Positions 30,821-41,080 of a DNA stretch of 64,000 bases are shown here, piece by piece. The notes beneath the pieces were generated by a model. It was not told the DNA's origin, did not search any database, and saw nothing but the letters and a program-made list of their open reading frames with translations. A program made the translations under genes and the position numbers. The DNA comes from Heyndrickxia ginsengihumi (GTDB lineage Bacteria; Bacillota; Bacilli; Bacillales; Bacillaceae_C): positions 1 through 64,000 of the forward strand of contig NZ_JAAIWK010000002.1 in NCBI RefSeq assembly GCF_011008565.1. Direction: 5' to 3'. The number at the start of each line of letters is the position of its first letter. Position 1 is the first letter of the stretch.

Positions 30821-32176
30821 TTACTTAAGCTTATGCACAGCATTAATGAAAATATCACCGCGAATTTCAAAAGATTTATATTGATCCCAGCTTGCGCATG
30901 CTGGCGAAAGTAGAATGCAATCTCCAGGTTCGGACAATTCAAAGGCAACTGGCACAGCCTTTTCAACGTTATCCACACGGATAATTGTTTCTATTCCTGC
31001 CTTTTTTGCTGTTTCCTCCAATTTTGGAGCTGTTTGTCCAAATAAGATCATTGCTTTAACATTTGTTAAACTTGGGATTAATTCGTCAAAGCCATTTCCG
31101 CGATCTAGCCCACCAGCAAGTAAGATAGTTGGCTGATTAAAAGCTTTTAATGCACTTGTACAAGCTAAAATATTCGTTGCCTTTGAATCGTTATAAAACT
31201 TGCGTCCATCAATTTCGGCAACAAATTGTGTACGATGTTTTACACCTGTAAAAGTTGTTAAAACCTTTCTAATTGCTTCATTTTCAGCACCCATTAATTT
31301 CGCTGCCGCTACTGAAGCTAAAATATTTTCTAAATTATGATCTCCAGGTAAAACAATTTCATTGCGATGTATAATCGTTTCACCACGGAATGTAATATAG
31401 CCATCATATAAAGAACAGCCATTTTCTAAATATTCCTTCGTTGAAAATGGAATTAGTTTTGCCTTAGAAAAACGAACAAGTTCAACTAATTCTTTCTGGT
31501 CATTATTGACGATAAGAAAATCATCTTCCGTTTGGTTTTTCGTAATATTCGATTTTGCTTTTGCATATTCTTGCTTTGTTCCATGGTAATCTAAATGTGC
31601 CTCATAAAGATTTGTAATGATCGCGATATGAGGACGAAATGTCCGGATTCCCATTAATTGAAAAGATGAGAGTTCAATAATCATTTGCTGATCTTTTTTT
31701 GCTGTCTGTGCGACTTTTGATGCGACCTTACCAATATTTCCTGCAATAAGCGGATCAAGCCGTTTATCTGCCTTAAAAATTTCATAAATTAATGTAGTTG
31801 TTGTTGTTTTTCCATTCGTTCCTGTAATGCCTACAATTTCACTTTCTGTAATTTGGTAAGCAAGCTCAACTTCAGTAATAATAGGGATATTACGTTCTAA
31901 AGCACCTGCCACTAATGGATTTGTATAAGGGATTCCAGGATTTTTAACGATTAGCTCAAATCCTTCATCTAATAATTCAATTGGATGGCTTCCACAAATT
32001 ACTTTAATCCCTTGCTCTAATAAACCTTGAGCATCGGGATTTTCTTCTAACGGTTTAAAATCATTAACCGTTACAAACGCCCCCAACTTATGTAAAAGCG
32101 AAGCAGCACTAACTCCGCTCTTCGCTAACCCAAGGACTAATATTTTTTTATGCTGATAATCATTAATAGTTTTCAC
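30821..32176 (-). CDS. murD: UDP-N-acetylmuramoyl-alanine--D-glutamate ligase
   Basis: MurD adds D-glutamate to UDP-MurNAc-L-Ala. Motifs include the N-terminal VLGLAKSGVSAA fold, the ATP loop [12 protein letters not shown] (about 118-129), and NDSKATN and LLSPACASWDQY in the C-terminal domain. I choose the GTG at 32176, one base after the mraY stop with GAGGTG upstream; it gives 451 residues, as in B. subtilis. A 190-base gap precedes spoVE. Confidence 0.95.
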   Translation of the reverse strand: MKTINDYQHKKILVLGLAKSGVSAASLLHKLGAFVTVNDFKPLEENPDAQGLLEQGIKVICGSHPIELLDEGFELIVKNPGIPYTNPLVAGALERNIPIITEVELAYQITESEIVGITGTNGKTTTTTLIYEIFKADKRLDPLIAGNIGKVASKVAQTAKKDQQMIIELSSFQLMGIRTFRPHIAIITNLYEAHLDYHGTKQEYAKAKSNITKNQTEDDFLIVNNDQKELVELVRFSKAKLIPFSTKEYLENGCSLYDGYITFRGETIIHRNEIVLPGDHNLENILASVAAAKLMGAENEAIRKVLTTFTGVKHRTQFVAEIDGRKFYNDSKATNILACTSALKAFNQPTILLAGGLDRGNGFDELIPSLTNVKAMILFGQTAPKLEETAKKAGIETIIRVDNVEKAVPVAFELSEPGDCILLSPACASWDQYKSFEIRGDIFINAVHKLK

Positions 32177-32177
32177 T

Positions 32178-33161
32178 TTACATCCACACCTCAATATAAA
32201 TTCCTAAAATTGCACATAACAGACCGACTGCCCAAAACGTCACAACTACTCTCCACTCAGACCATCCTGCAAGTTCGTAATGGTGATGTAAAGGACTCAT
32301 TCGGAAAATACGTTTTCCTGTTGTTTTAAATGAGATAACTTGCAAAATGACGGATAAAGTTTCAATTACAAATACACCGCCAATAATAATAAGCAATAAT
32401 TCTAAATGCGTTAAAATCGCAATACTTGCGATCGCTCCGCCAAGTGCTAATGAACCAGTATCCCCCATAAAGACTTTAGCGGGGTGGGCATTAAAGACAA
32501 GAAATCCTAAAACTGCCCCTACAACTGCTACTGAAAAAACAGCAATATCATATTGTGATTGATTCCATGCTAAAACAGCAAATGCTCCAAATGCAATTGC
32601 TGAAGTTCCAGATACAAGGCCATCAAGACCGTCTGTCAAGTTCACAGCATTTGAAAATCCAACGAGCCAGAAAATAATCAAAACAACATAAAACCAACCA
32701 AGATTTACCGTTTTATCGATAAACGGAATGGTTATTTCTGAAGACAAATGATAATGTCTAAAAATCAAATAAAATATAACTGAAATAACGATTTGCCCTA
32801 ACAATTTTTGTTTAGATGTTAGCCCTAAATTTCGCTTCATAACAACTTTTATAAAATCATCAAGGAAACCTAACAATCCAAAGCCAATAGTTACCAATAA
32901 AAGTAGCACCGTTTTTACTGTTGGTACTGACACATCAGAAAATTTTCCTGTCATTACTAAAGTTGTAATAAGAATTGAAATAAGAATGACAATTCCACCC
33001 ATTGTCGGTGTTCCAGATTTTTTCTGATGTGATTTCGGACCTTCCTCTCTAATGCTTTGCCCGAATTTTAATCTCCGGAGAAAAGGGATAAAAATTGGTG
33101 ATAATAAGACCGTAATTAAAAAGCCCATTAATATGGTCATAAATAAAACTTGTTCCATCAT
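32178..33161 (-). CDS. mraY: Phospho-MurNAc-pentapeptide transferase
   Basis: MraY transfers phospho-MurNAc-pentapeptide to undecaprenyl phosphate, forming lipid I. The 327-residue membrane protein shows [22 protein letters not shown] (catalytic aspartates), [24 protein letters not shown] and the histidine motif MSPLHHHYE. Two consecutive ATGs (33161, 33158) follow GGAGGGG; either could start. It is the end of the murE-orphan-mraY series. Confidence 0.97.
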   Translation of the reverse strand: MMEQVLFMTILMGFLITVLLSPIFIPFLRRLKFGQSIREEGPKSHQKKSGTPTMGGIVILISILITTLVMTGKFSDVSVPTVKTVLLLLVTIGFGLLGFLDDFIKVVMKRNLGLTSKQKLLGQIVISVIFYLIFRHYHLSSEITIPFIDKTVNLGWFYVVLIIFWLVGFSNAVNLTDGLDGLVSGTSAIAFGAFAVLAWNQSQYDIAVFSVAVVGAVLGFLVFNAHPAKVFMGDTGSLALGGAIASIAILTHLELLLIIIGGVFVIETLSVILQVISFKTTGKRIFRMSPLHHHYELAGWSEWRVVVTFWAVGLLCAILGIYIEVWM

Positions 33162-33163
33162 TT

Positions 33164-33601
33164 TTATCCCCTCCTTTTCCCTTTAAGCGTGCTTAAAAAA
33201 CTTTCCCGACTATGATTCGTAGAAAAATCATATGTATACGGCTCATTTGAATGATTTGGTGCTTTAAAAACAAAAGATGTACTCATTTCATAACCCTTAC
33301 TTTCAATATTTTTTATATATTCTTCCCCAATTTGTTCGAGTGCAGAAGCTGGATCGTCAACAAAAATAATTGGGAAATCATTTGGTGTATACTTTGGAAC
33401 CAATTGATCCTTTTTCCAAATTGCCGCAATTGCCCCATTGGAAATAGCAGTAAGCAGATCAGGCTCCTCCTCTAATGCAATAAAAAGTCCCTTTGGTTGC
33501 TGTACATTAGCAAAAATAGAGACCGTATGAAAGTTCATTGCAAAATCTTTTACACCTTGTGTTGTTTTAAAATGATGATAAATATCTTGATATGATAACA
33601 T
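33164..33601 (-). CDS. Orphan Mur-ligase N-terminal-domain-like protein (MurF-like)
   Basis: The 145-residue protein is not a standard dcw gene. Residues about 35-100 ([24 protein letters not shown].., then [19 protein letters not shown]) follow the pattern of the MurE/MurF N-terminal UDP-binding domain, where GxLFxAxxG, GAxAAV and a VxxxxxALxxLA helix recur. There is no ATP loop (GTNGKTT) and no C-terminal domain, so it cannot be a ligase. It overlaps the murE stop by one base (TAATG) and ends 2 bases before mraY. It occupies the place where murF is found in many bacteria and may be its relic or a regulatory protein. Confidence 0.6.
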   Translation of the reverse strand: MLSYQDIYHHFKTTQGVKDFAMNFHTVSIFANVQQPKGLFIALEEEPDLLTAISNGAIAAIWKKDQLVPKYTPNDFPIIFVDDPASALEQIGEEYIKNIESKGYEMSTSFVFKAPNHSNEPYTYDFSTNHSRESFLSTLKGKRRG

Positions 33602-35061
33602 TATTGTCGCTCCTTTATCATTTCTAAAGCAACTTGTCGATCATCAAAATCAATAACATTTTCGCCAATAATTTGGTAAGTTTCATGCCCTTTTCCTGCT
33701 ATTAACACAACGTCCCCTTCTTCAGCTCGATCAATTGCATACTGAATTGCTTCTTTACGATCAGGAATAACTTTATATTGTTTCCCTTCTACCCCAGCTT
33801 CCATATCACGGAGAATCGCTAATGGATCTTCACTACGTGGGTTGTCAGAAGTGAAAATTGGATCAGTTGCAAGTTGACATGCAATGTTCGCCATAATTGG
33901 GCGTTTTGTTTTATCACGGTCACCGCCGCATCCTATAACGACAAATATTCTTTTTTCGGCGAATTGTTGTACAGTTTTCAAAACATTTTCTAAACTATCA
34001 GGTGTATGCGCATAGTCGACAATGACTGTAAATTGTTGTCCACCTCTAACAGTTTCGAATCGTCCACGCACTCCTTCTACCTTTTCAATTGCTTCAATAA
34101 TTGTTCTTAATGGAATATTAGCGATATATGCAGTAGCGATTGCAGCCAATACATTATAGACACTAAATTTCCCAATTAGCTTTAAATTCACTTGCTGCTC
34201 TTCAAACGGCGTAACAAGAGTAAAAGACATACCATGAGGGTTCATCACAATATTTTTCGCCATAAAATCAGCTTTTTGCTCAATGGCATATGTAAAAACA
34301 TGGGCGGCTGTAACTTCTTCAAATTCTTTTGAAGCAGGATCATCCGCATTTAAAATTGCATATTTTGGATGAGACTGATCAAAAGAATTTCCGAGCTGCG
34401 CAAACAACAAGCTTTTTGCGCGGCGATACTCAGCAAATGTCTTATGATAATCAAGATGATCTTGCGTTAAATTTGTAAACACAGCAATATCATAATCACA
34501 ACCATGAACTCTTCCTTGTACGAGCGCATGTGAAGATACTTCCATAACACAATCGGACACTTGCTCGTCGACCATTTTTTTAAAAGTATGTTGTAATGTT
34601 AGACTATCAGGCGTCGTGTTTTTTGTTTCAATTGTTTGATCAATAATTTTCATGTACATTGTGCCAATAAGCCCTGTACGTCTACCAGCACTGCGGAAAA
34701 TTTGTTCAATTAAATGACTAGTCGTTGTCTTTCCGTTCGTTCCCGTAATCCCCACTAATTGCATTTTTCTTGTTGGCTGCTCATAAAAAACATCCGCTAA
34801 AATTGCCATTGCACGCTTCGTATTTTTCACAACGATAACTGGCACATTGACATCTAACTCATGTTCAGCTAAAACTGCGGCTGCCCCTTTTTGTACTGCT
34901 TCCTCAGCAAACCGATGACCGTCTACCGTCAAACCTTTAATACAAATAAACAAACTGCCTTCTGTCACTTTACGGTTATCCTGAACAAGCTCTGTAATTT
35001 CTGGATTTTCCTTCGGTAAGTTCACCAAAGGCAAAGCACGTAATAATGTATGTAAATTCAT
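33601..35061 (-). CDS. murE: UDP-MurNAc-tripeptide synthetase (meso-DAP adding)
   Basis: MurE adds the third stem-peptide residue. The N-terminal domain ([17 protein letters not shown]), the ATP loop [12 protein letters not shown] (about 104-115) and the C-terminal DNPRSEDP motif are present; DNPR is known to select meso-diaminopimelate, so the wall is DAP-type. 486 residues. The ATG follows GGAAGGAATGG. It heads the murE-mraY-murD-spoVE unit. Confidence 0.96.
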   Translation of the reverse strand: MNLHTLLRALPLVNLPKENPEITELVQDNRKVTEGSLFICIKGLTVDGHRFAEEAVQKGAAAVLAEHELDVNVPVIVVKNTKRAMAILADVFYEQPTRKMQLVGITGTNGKTTTSHLIEQIFRSAGRRTGLIGTMYMKIIDQTIETKNTTPDSLTLQHTFKKMVDEQVSDCVMEVSSHALVQGRVHGCDYDIAVFTNLTQDHLDYHKTFAEYRRAKSLLFAQLGNSFDQSHPKYAILNADDPASKEFEEVTAAHVFTYAIEQKADFMAKNIVMNPHGMSFTLVTPFEEQQVNLKLIGKFSVYNVLAAIATAYIANIPLRTIIEAIEKVEGVRGRFETVRGGQQFTVIVDYAHTPDSLENVLKTVQQFAEKRIFVVIGCGGDRDKTKRPIMANIACQLATDPIFTSDNPRSEDPLAILRDMEAGVEGKQYKVIPDRKEAIQYAIDRAEEGDVVLIAGKGHETYQIIGENVIDFDDRQVALEMIKERQ

Positions 35062-35151
35062 GTTTTTCCATTCCTTCCTCTAGCAAAGACAAACCCTTTT
35101 TAAATAAAGTCAACGACAATCCCTTTCTATTTTACAAAAAAAATGGCCATT

Positions 35152-35179
35152 AATCTATGAAGCATTGCACATATTTCAA
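35152..35179 (-). promoter_or_regulatory. Candidate promoter of the murE unit
   Basis: TTGAAA (35174-35179), a 16-base spacer and TAGATT (35152-35157) on the minus strand lie between the spoVD terminator and murE. Both hexamers are imperfect, so this is a candidate only; the terminator upstream makes some promoter here likely. Confidence 0.4.
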
Positions 35180-35207
35180 AAAAATCGTCATGTAACCCAT
35201 TTCATTT

Positions 35208-35250
35208 TCATTACAAAATGAGGGCGGCAATAAGTTTCCTTTTGCCGCCT
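35208..35250 (-). terminator. Terminator of spoVD
   Basis: GGCGGCAA (35222-35229) and TTGCCGCC (35242-35249) form an eight-pair G+C-rich stem just after the spoVD stop. On the minus strand CTCATTTTGT follows, a modest U-run. Termination is likely but may be partial. Confidence 0.65.
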
Positions 35251-35255
35251 AACAA

Positions 35256-37169
35256 TTATTTCATATATATTCGAATTGTCGAACCTTCATCTACTTTAAC
35301 ACCTGGTTCCGGTGATTGTTTCACGACCTTACTACCAGAACCACTTATGTCTAGTTTAAAATCATAGTAATCATTGATAATCTCTTTTTTCGTTTGTCCA
35401 ACTAAATCGGGAACTTTGACAGATGGTGTTTCAAAATACGTACGAGTTTTTTCAAGTTGTTTTTTACTTGGTTTTACTCCCATTGCACGCAAACTATCAC
35501 CAATTATCGTTCCAGCGATCGGAGCTGCTACTGTACCACCAAATTGAACAGTATTTTTTGGATTATCAACTGCTAAATAAACAACGATTTTTGGATCATT
35601 CGCAGGTGCAAATCCAATAAATGATAAGATATAGTTGTTTTCCAAGTAATGCCCATTTTTTGCTTTTTGGGCCGTTCCTGTTTTACCACCGACACTATAT
35701 CCATCTACGTATGCATTTTTACCAGTACCTTGCGCAACTACTGTTTCTAATGCATGACGAACTTGCTTAGACGTTTGCTCTGAAATAACTCTTCTCTTGG
35801 CTACAGGTGTCTTGCGCATGACCACTTCTCCTGTAGCCGGATCTACCAGTTCTTTTGCAATGTATGGCGTATATAATATTCCTCCATTCACGGCAGCAGA
35901 TACGGCGGTAACTTGCTGTATAGGAGTGACCGATACACCTTGACCAAATGCCGTAGTTGCTAGTTCAACTGGCCCGACTTTTTTCGTATTAAAAAGAATA
36001 CCAGAAGACTCACCAGATAGATCAATCCCTGTTTTTTGCCCAAAACCAAAGTCTCGAATATATTTAAAAAGCGTATTTTTTCCTAAACGATCTCCCAATT
36101 CGACAAATCCTGGGTTACATGAGTTTTGCACAACTTGTAAGAAGGTTTCAGAACCATGTCCTCCTCTTTTCCAGCAATGAAGTGTGGCTCCTCCAACCTT
36201 TACAGCTCCTGAATCATAAAATTTATCTTTTGTTAAATTCACTTTCTTTTCCTGTAGAGCAGCCGCTAATGTAATAATTTTAAAGGTTGATCCTGGTTCA
36301 TATGTGCTCCAAATCGGTAGATTACGATTGTAAACTTGCTGTGATACATTTTTATAGTTATCCGGCTTATAAGTAGGCCTGCTTGACATTCCAAGAATTT
36401 CACCTGTATTTGGGTTCATGGCAATCGCAATTAAGCCATCGGGATGATATTTTTTTTCTGCGTTATCTAATTCTCTCTCAATAATGGTTTGTACTCTCGT
36501 ATCAACAGTTAATTTTAAATCTAGCCCATCTTTCGGCGCTTTATATTCATCTGACATTTTTGTCATGCGCTTCCCTTTCGCATCAGCATAAAACTGAACA
36601 GAACCCTTCTTCCCGCTTAGTACATCATCATAATAAAGTTCAAGTCCTGTAAGTCCCTGATTATCTGAACCTGTAAAGCCTAGGACGTGCGAAAGATAGC
36701 TGCCGAAAGGATAATACCTTTTTGAATCTTCTGCTATATATACCCCTTTTAATTTTAAATTACGAACAATATTAGCTTTCTCATTCGTAACCTTTCTCCC
36801 CTCTTTTATACGGACAATTGAAGTCATTTTCGTTATCTCTTTATAAATATCTTCCGGCTTGGCATTTAATGCATTTGCTAATTTTTCAGCCGTATCTCCC
36901 GGATCTTTTACTTGCCTTGGAATAACAAAAATAGTTGGTGCACTTTGATTGCTAGCAATTGGAACACCATTGCGGTCTTCGATTTTTCCTCTTTCAGGTT
37001 CAAAAGGAATATCGCGACTCCACGAATCCTTTGCTTTATTCGTCAGCATATCACCTAAAGCAAACTGAACATAACCTAAGCGAACGTCGATAATACTAAA
37101 TACAAATATCCCAAACAGTAAGACGGCTACCAATCGCTTTCGAACGGTTACATTTGATACACGTTTCAC
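35256..37169 (-). CDS. spoVD: Sporulation-specific penicillin-binding protein SpoVD
   Basis: SpoVD is the class B transpeptidase for cortex synthesis, partner of SpoVE. In 637 residues: one N-terminal membrane segment (about 14-31), a dimerisation domain, and the transpeptidase with STFK (Ser about 294), SCN and KTGTAQ motifs, then one C-terminal PASTA domain. The GTG start at 37169 follows GGGAGG. Terminators on both sides and a candidate sigma-E promoter suggest separate sporulation expression. Confidence 0.95.
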   Translation of the reverse strand: MKRVSNVTVRKRLVAVLLFGIFVFSIIDVRLGYVQFALGDMLTNKAKDSWSRDIPFEPERGKIEDRNGVPIASNQSAPTIFVIPRQVKDPGDTAEKLANALNAKPEDIYKEITKMTSIVRIKEGRKVTNEKANIVRNLKLKGVYIAEDSKRYYPFGSYLSHVLGFTGSDNQGLTGLELYYDDVLSGKKGSVQFYADAKGKRMTKMSDEYKAPKDGLDLKLTVDTRVQTIIERELDNAEKKYHPDGLIAIAMNPNTGEILGMSSRPTYKPDNYKNVSQQVYNRNLPIWSTYEPGSTFKIITLAAALQEKKVNLTKDKFYDSGAVKVGGATLHCWKRGGHGSETFLQVVQNSCNPGFVELGDRLGKNTLFKYIRDFGFGQKTGIDLSGESSGILFNTKKVGPVELATTAFGQGVSVTPIQQVTAVSAAVNGGILYTPYIAKELVDPATGEVVMRKTPVAKRRVISEQTSKQVRHALETVVAQGTGKNAYVDGYSVGGKTGTAQKAKNGHYLENNYILSFIGFAPANDPKIVVYLAVDNPKNTVQFGGTVAAPIAGTIIGDSLRAMGVKPSKKQLEKTRTYFETPSVKVPDLVGQTKKEIINDYYDFKLDISGSGSKVVKQSPEPGVKVDEGSTIRIYMK

Positions 37170-37282
37170 AAAAAGTCACGCCTCCCTCACTAAATAAGGA
37201 AAAGAAAACAATTATACTCCTATAGCCAATAGGATATTGTTTAATAGATTTTCCTTTTGTTTGTCCATGTTCTCCTAGCGAC

Positions 37283-37312
37283 AATATATGCTTGTACTTT
37301 TATGAATAGAAC
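37283..37312 (-). promoter_or_regulatory. Candidate sigma-E promoter of spoVD
   Basis: GTTCTATT (37305-37312), 14 bases, then CATATATT (37283-37290) on the minus strand resembles the sigma-E pattern (-35 ending ATATT, -10 CATACAAT, spacing 14-15). B. subtilis spoVD is known to be sigma-E-dependent. The match is partial. Confidence 0.4.
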
Positions 37313-37514
37313 ATGTACCATTTGATGCTGCATATTACATTTCTGTCAAGCCCCTTACGCTCAATCAATAGGCTTGAAGCAATAATAGTAAAATAGCAAC
37401 TCTTCTTAAAATGAAGGGGAGATGACTTCTGTTGCAGGGACTCATGTAGTCAATCAATTACGGAGACAGGCAGCCTCTTTTAAAAAGAGGCGGGTAGTAA
37501 AGCTTGCGGAAAGA
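37313..37514. other. Intergenic DNA between pbpB terminator and spoVD
   Basis: Two hundred bases with no credible gene. GCCTCTTTTAAAAAGAGGC (37477-37495) makes a small hairpin, and the flanking CTTTCCGCAAGC (minus strand) faintly recalls the core of the intergenic repeats, so a decayed repeat copy is possible. Confidence 0.35.
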
Positions 37515-37562
37515 TAAAATAAAAACCCACCCGAGAAAATAAATTTTCTCGAGTGGGTTTCC
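37515..37562 (-). terminator. Terminator of the mraZ-pbpB unit
   Basis: AAACCCAC-CGAGAAAAT and ATTTTCTCG-GTGGGTTT form a stem of about 18 pairs (37523-37560) with U-runs, downstream of pbpB on the minus strand. It is a strong stop and separates pbpB from spoVD. Confidence 0.9.
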
Positions 37563-37598
37563 TATCAAAAGACTGTACAGTTTATAACCTCTTTTTTA

Positions 37599-39740
37599 TT
37601 AAGGTGTATCAAATTGAACAGTGATTGAATCACCTGGTCTAACCACTGAATCTTTACGCAAGCTTTGCGAGAATGCGTATCCGTCTCCACTTACATGCAT
37701 TTTCAAATTCAATAATTGGGCTGCTTTCAATACATCACGTTTCGACCATCCTGTAAAATCAGGAACTTTTTGATAACCATTTGTTTTTAATAACACTTTT
37801 CCGTTTTGAAGCATAATTGCTCCTTTTGCAGGTGACTGATTCGTCACTTCATCACCATCACCTAAAACAACAGGTGTAAGTCCTTTCGATTTCAATAACG
37901 CTTTTGCATCAGAAGGCTTTTCACCAATTAAATCAGGTAGCTTAATATTCTTTGCAACCGGCATTTTTTCTGGTTTAATATTTAAATACTGCAAGCTATT
38001 TTTCATTACAGGGTTAAATATCATTTCTACTGGTTCTGAACCAGTCTCTGTTTCTTTTAGATGCGGTTGCTGTACAGCTACATAAACAATTAATTTTGGA
38101 TGATCTTTTGGAGCCATGCCAAGGAAAGAAAAAATATAATTTTCTTTACCTATCATATATCCTGAACCATTCGGATTAGGGATTTGCGCAGTACCTGTTT
38201 TACCCGTTACAGAATAGCCAGGTATGTTATAGACCGTCCCTGTTCCTTTTTTCTTATTAGTTACAACTGTACGAAGATAGTCTCTTACTTGTTTCGCAGT
38301 TTGTGCACTAATAGGATGGCCAACTACTTCTGGCTTTGTAATTTTAGTTTTGTTCGTATCAGTATCCTTAATTTTTTCCACTACATATGGTTTCATCATT
38401 TTACCATCATTCGCTACTGCCGTTGCAGCCTGAACCATTTGCAGTGCTGTTACAGTAGTACCTTGACCAAATGCTGTAGTGTAGCGTTCAATTGGATAAT
38501 CATATAAAATCTTCCCTGTCGCTTCATCTGCCAATCCGCTATGTGTTGATTGGCCAAAATGGAATGCCTCTAAATACTGCTTAAATTTATCTTGTTTTAT
38601 ATAATCCAATAACGTCGCAAAGGCAACATTAGAAGATCTTTGCAATCCTTCCAAGAAAGTAATCCTTCCCCAACCAACGCCATTATTCCAGTCTTTGATT
38701 GGATTCGGTACATTTTTCACATGAAATACCCCGGATTTGTATGTAGCATTTGGATTAAAAACGCCTTCCTGCACCGCTGCTGATAAAGTAAAAATTTTCA
38801 TTGTTGATCCCGGTTCATATGCTGTTTCCACTGCCTCATTCTGCCATGCGTCGGATATTCCTTTTAACGTTTCAGGATCAAAGGTTGGTCTTTGGCCCAT
38901 TGCAAGTATCTTACCTGTTGTAGGATCTGCTACAATGGCAATAATTTTTTTAGGTTTGTACTCTTTTTGAGCCTTTTCCATCGCATCCTCTAAAAAGGAC
39001 TGAATTTTTTTATCAATTGTTAAATAGACATCATCACCATTTTTTGGCTTTGTTACTTTTTTCTTTCTATCTGGGATTAGGTATCCCCAAAAATCGCCTT
39101 CATAGCTTATTTTTCCATTTTTCCCTTGTAAATATTTGTTGTAGCTTTTTTCAACACCCATTTTGCCTACAAGCTGGTCAGTTTTAGGATCATTTTTTGC
39201 ATACCCAATTAAATGGGCTGCAAACGATCCATTCGGATATGCCCGTTTAGATGTTGTAGTAAAAGTAATACCTGGCAAATGGAGCGCATCGATCTTTTTC
39301 TTAACATTGTAGGGAATATCTTGCCCCGCCTTGCCAAACTCAACTTGGAATCTTCCTTTTTTATTTAAAATGTCATAAATCTCACTTTCAGATAAAGAAA
39401 TATATTTAGAAAGCTCTTTTGCAGTCTTTCGTTTATCTACGACATTTTTAGGGTGACTAGGATCTATCGTTGCTTTTTGATCGAGAATAGCGACTAAATT
39501 ATAAGAGGTAATATTCTCAGCGATTACTTCTCCATTATCGTCATAAATCGTTCCCCGTTGCGCCTCAATCGTATTCGTCCGTAAATATTTTTGCGCCGCC
39601 TTCGCTGCCAGCGCCTTGCCATCCGCCTGTCCAGTAATTTGAATCGTCAAAAACCGGACAAGTAAGATAAAAAAGAGCAGACCAAATATTATAAATAATA
39701 TTGCTGCTCCATAATTCGTATAGATTTTTTTGGAATTCAT
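37599..39740 (-). CDS. pbpB: Penicillin-binding protein 2B (divisome transpeptidase)
   Basis: PBP2B cross-links septal peptidoglycan with FtsW. The 713 residues have one N-terminal membrane segment (about 11-33), a pedestal domain, the transpeptidase with STMK (Ser about 312), SSN and KTGTAQ motifs, and two C-terminal PASTA domains. The ATG overlaps the ftsL stop as ATGA. It is the last gene of the mraZ-rsmH-ftsL-pbpB unit. Confidence 0.96.
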   Translation of the reverse strand: MNSKKIYTNYGAAILFIIFGLLFFILLVRFLTIQITGQADGKALAAKAAQKYLRTNTIEAQRGTIYDDNGEVIAENITSYNLVAILDQKATIDPSHPKNVVDKRKTAKELSKYISLSESEIYDILNKKGRFQVEFGKAGQDIPYNVKKKIDALHLPGITFTTTSKRAYPNGSFAAHLIGYAKNDPKTDQLVGKMGVEKSYNKYLQGKNGKISYEGDFWGYLIPDRKKKVTKPKNGDDVYLTIDKKIQSFLEDAMEKAQKEYKPKKIIAIVADPTTGKILAMGQRPTFDPETLKGISDAWQNEAVETAYEPGSTMKIFTLSAAVQEGVFNPNATYKSGVFHVKNVPNPIKDWNNGVGWGRITFLEGLQRSSNVAFATLLDYIKQDKFKQYLEAFHFGQSTHSGLADEATGKILYDYPIERYTTAFGQGTTVTALQMVQAATAVANDGKMMKPYVVEKIKDTDTNKTKITKPEVVGHPISAQTAKQVRDYLRTVVTNKKKGTGTVYNIPGYSVTGKTGTAQIPNPNGSGYMIGKENYIFSFLGMAPKDHPKLIVYVAVQQPHLKETETGSEPVEMIFNPVMKNSLQYLNIKPEKMPVAKNIKLPDLIGEKPSDAKALLKSKGLTPVVLGDGDEVTNQSPAKGAIMLQNGKVLLKTNGYQKVPDFTGWSKRDVLKAAQLLNLKMHVSGDGYAFSQSLRKDSVVRPGDSITVQFDTP

Positions 39741-40096
39741 TTATTTTCAACAACCTTAACATTATTTTCATCTAATTTTAAACCAAGTTCTTTTGCCTTC
39801 TTCCAAATACGATCATAACGACTTAAATCACTTACTTGCACTTTCAAATCGTCTATCACCTTGTTTTTGTTTTGAATCGTCTGTTTAGTGTCTTCAATAT
39901 TTCTGTTTACCTTATAAATGGCCGCTTCTGTTGAGATAATTCTGACTGCCATAAAACAAATAAATAACACAAACACACAGGCAATTACTTTTTCCCCTAA
40001 TGTAATTTGAGATCTTCTTTTTATCGGTTGATGTTCTATCTCAACCTTTCTTTGTGGTTCTACATAAGCTTTTGGCTGTCTTGCTAAATTACTCAA
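39737..40096 (-). CDS. ftsL: Cell division protein FtsL
   Basis: FtsL is a short bitopic protein that joins DivIC and DivIB. The 119 residues contain a polar N-terminus, one membrane segment (about 34-52, KVIACVFVLFICFMAVRII) and an extracellular coiled coil (about 55-95). Position between rsmH and pbpB confirms the identity, since the family varies strongly in sequence. Confidence 0.93.
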   Translation of the reverse strand: MSNLARQPKAYVEPQRKVEIEHQPIKRRSQITLGEKVIACVFVLFICFMAVRIISTEAAIYKVNRNIEDTKQTIQNKNKVIDDLKVQVSDLSRYDRIWKKAKELGLKLDENNVKVVENK

Positions 40097-40120
40097 TATA
40101 AGCTCCCTCCTCCACTTTTA

Positions 40121-41053
40121 TCAACATTTTTCAGCAATTCTTAATTTTGCTGAGCGTGATCGATTGTTTTCGTCTAATTCTTGGTCACTTGGTAAAATTG
40201 GCTTTCTTGTAACCAATTTTAAAATAGGCTTGTACTCATCAGGAATAATAGGCAGTCCTGGTGGTAAGTCTCTAACTTGACTAGCTTCTTTAAAAATATT
40301 TTTACAAATTCGATCTTCTAATGAGTGAAAGGTAATAACACTAATTCTCCCTTTTGGCTTCAAAAGATCAATTGCATTTTTTAGTGAATCTTCAAATGCA
40401 GCTAATTCATCATTGACAGCAATACGAATTGCTTGGAAAATACGCTTGGCTGGATGTCCACCCTTTCGTCTTGCAGGGGCGGGGATTGCATCTTTAATAA
40501 TTTCTACAAGCTGGTTAGTTGTTGAAATGGGTTCCTTTTCGCGATACGCTTCAATTTTACGAGCAATCTGTTTTGAAAACTTTTCTTCACCGTAGCGGAA
40601 GAAAATGCGAACTAGATCTTCATATGGCCATTTGTTGATAATATCAAATGCTGTTATATCTCCCTCTAAATCCATTCGCATGTCAAGCGGTGCATCGTAA
40701 CGATAGCTGAAGCCTCTTTCTGGAGTATCTAATTGTGGAGAAGAGACACCTAAATCATATAAAACACCATCAACTTGATGAACTCCCAGTTTCGCCAATT
40801 CTGTTTGAATATGCCGAAAATTGCTTTTTATAAAGGTTATTTGGTTCTCATATTTGTGAAGCCGTTGCTTCGCATGAGAAATTGCAGTTTCATCCTGGTC
40901 AAAAGCATACAAATGACCTTGTGGAGATAATTTTGAAAGTAAGTATTCACTGTGACCGGCGCCACCAAGCGTGCAATCTACATAAATACCATCAGGACGA
41001 ATATTCAATCCATCAACTGTTTCTTTTAATAACACTGTCGTATGTTCAAACAA
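40121..41053 (-). CDS. rsmH: 16S rRNA (cytosine-1402-N4)-methyltransferase
   Basis: RsmH (MraW) methylates N4 of C1402 in 16S rRNA with S-adenosylmethionine. Motifs are [13 protein letters not shown] at the N-terminus, [14 protein letters not shown] for SAM binding, and [15 protein letters not shown] take the TTG at 41053 as start (FEHTT follows), because GGAAAGGTG lies at the right distance and the length of 310 then agrees with relatives; the GTG at 41062 overlaps that site. Confidence 0.94.
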   Translation of the reverse strand: MFEHTTVLLKETVDGLNIRPDGIYVDCTLGGAGHSEYLLSKLSPQGHLYAFDQDETAISHAKQRLHKYENQITFIKSNFRHIQTELAKLGVHQVDGVLYDLGVSSPQLDTPERGFSYRYDAPLDMRMDLEGDITAFDIINKWPYEDLVRIFFRYGEEKFSKQIARKIEAYREKEPISTTNQLVEIIKDAIPAPARRKGGHPAKRIFQAIRIAVNDELAAFEDSLKNAIDLLKPKGRISVITFHSLEDRICKNIFKEASQVRDLPPGLPIIPDEYKPILKLVTRKPILPSDQELDENNRSRSAKLRIAEKC

Positions 41054-41080
41054 TTCTATCACCTTTCCAATCGAAATGAA

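Noticed and set aside
30748-30978. 76-residue minus-strand frame overlapping the end of murD
   Set aside because: Out-of-frame with murD, no start signal, and extends only partly into the gap.
37212-37268. 18-residue frame before spoVD
   Set aside because: The ribosome binding site is only about three bases from the ATG, too close for good initiation.
38184-38507. 107-residue plus-strand frame inside pbpB
   Set aside because: Antisense shadow of the transpeptidase domain; no ribosome binding site.
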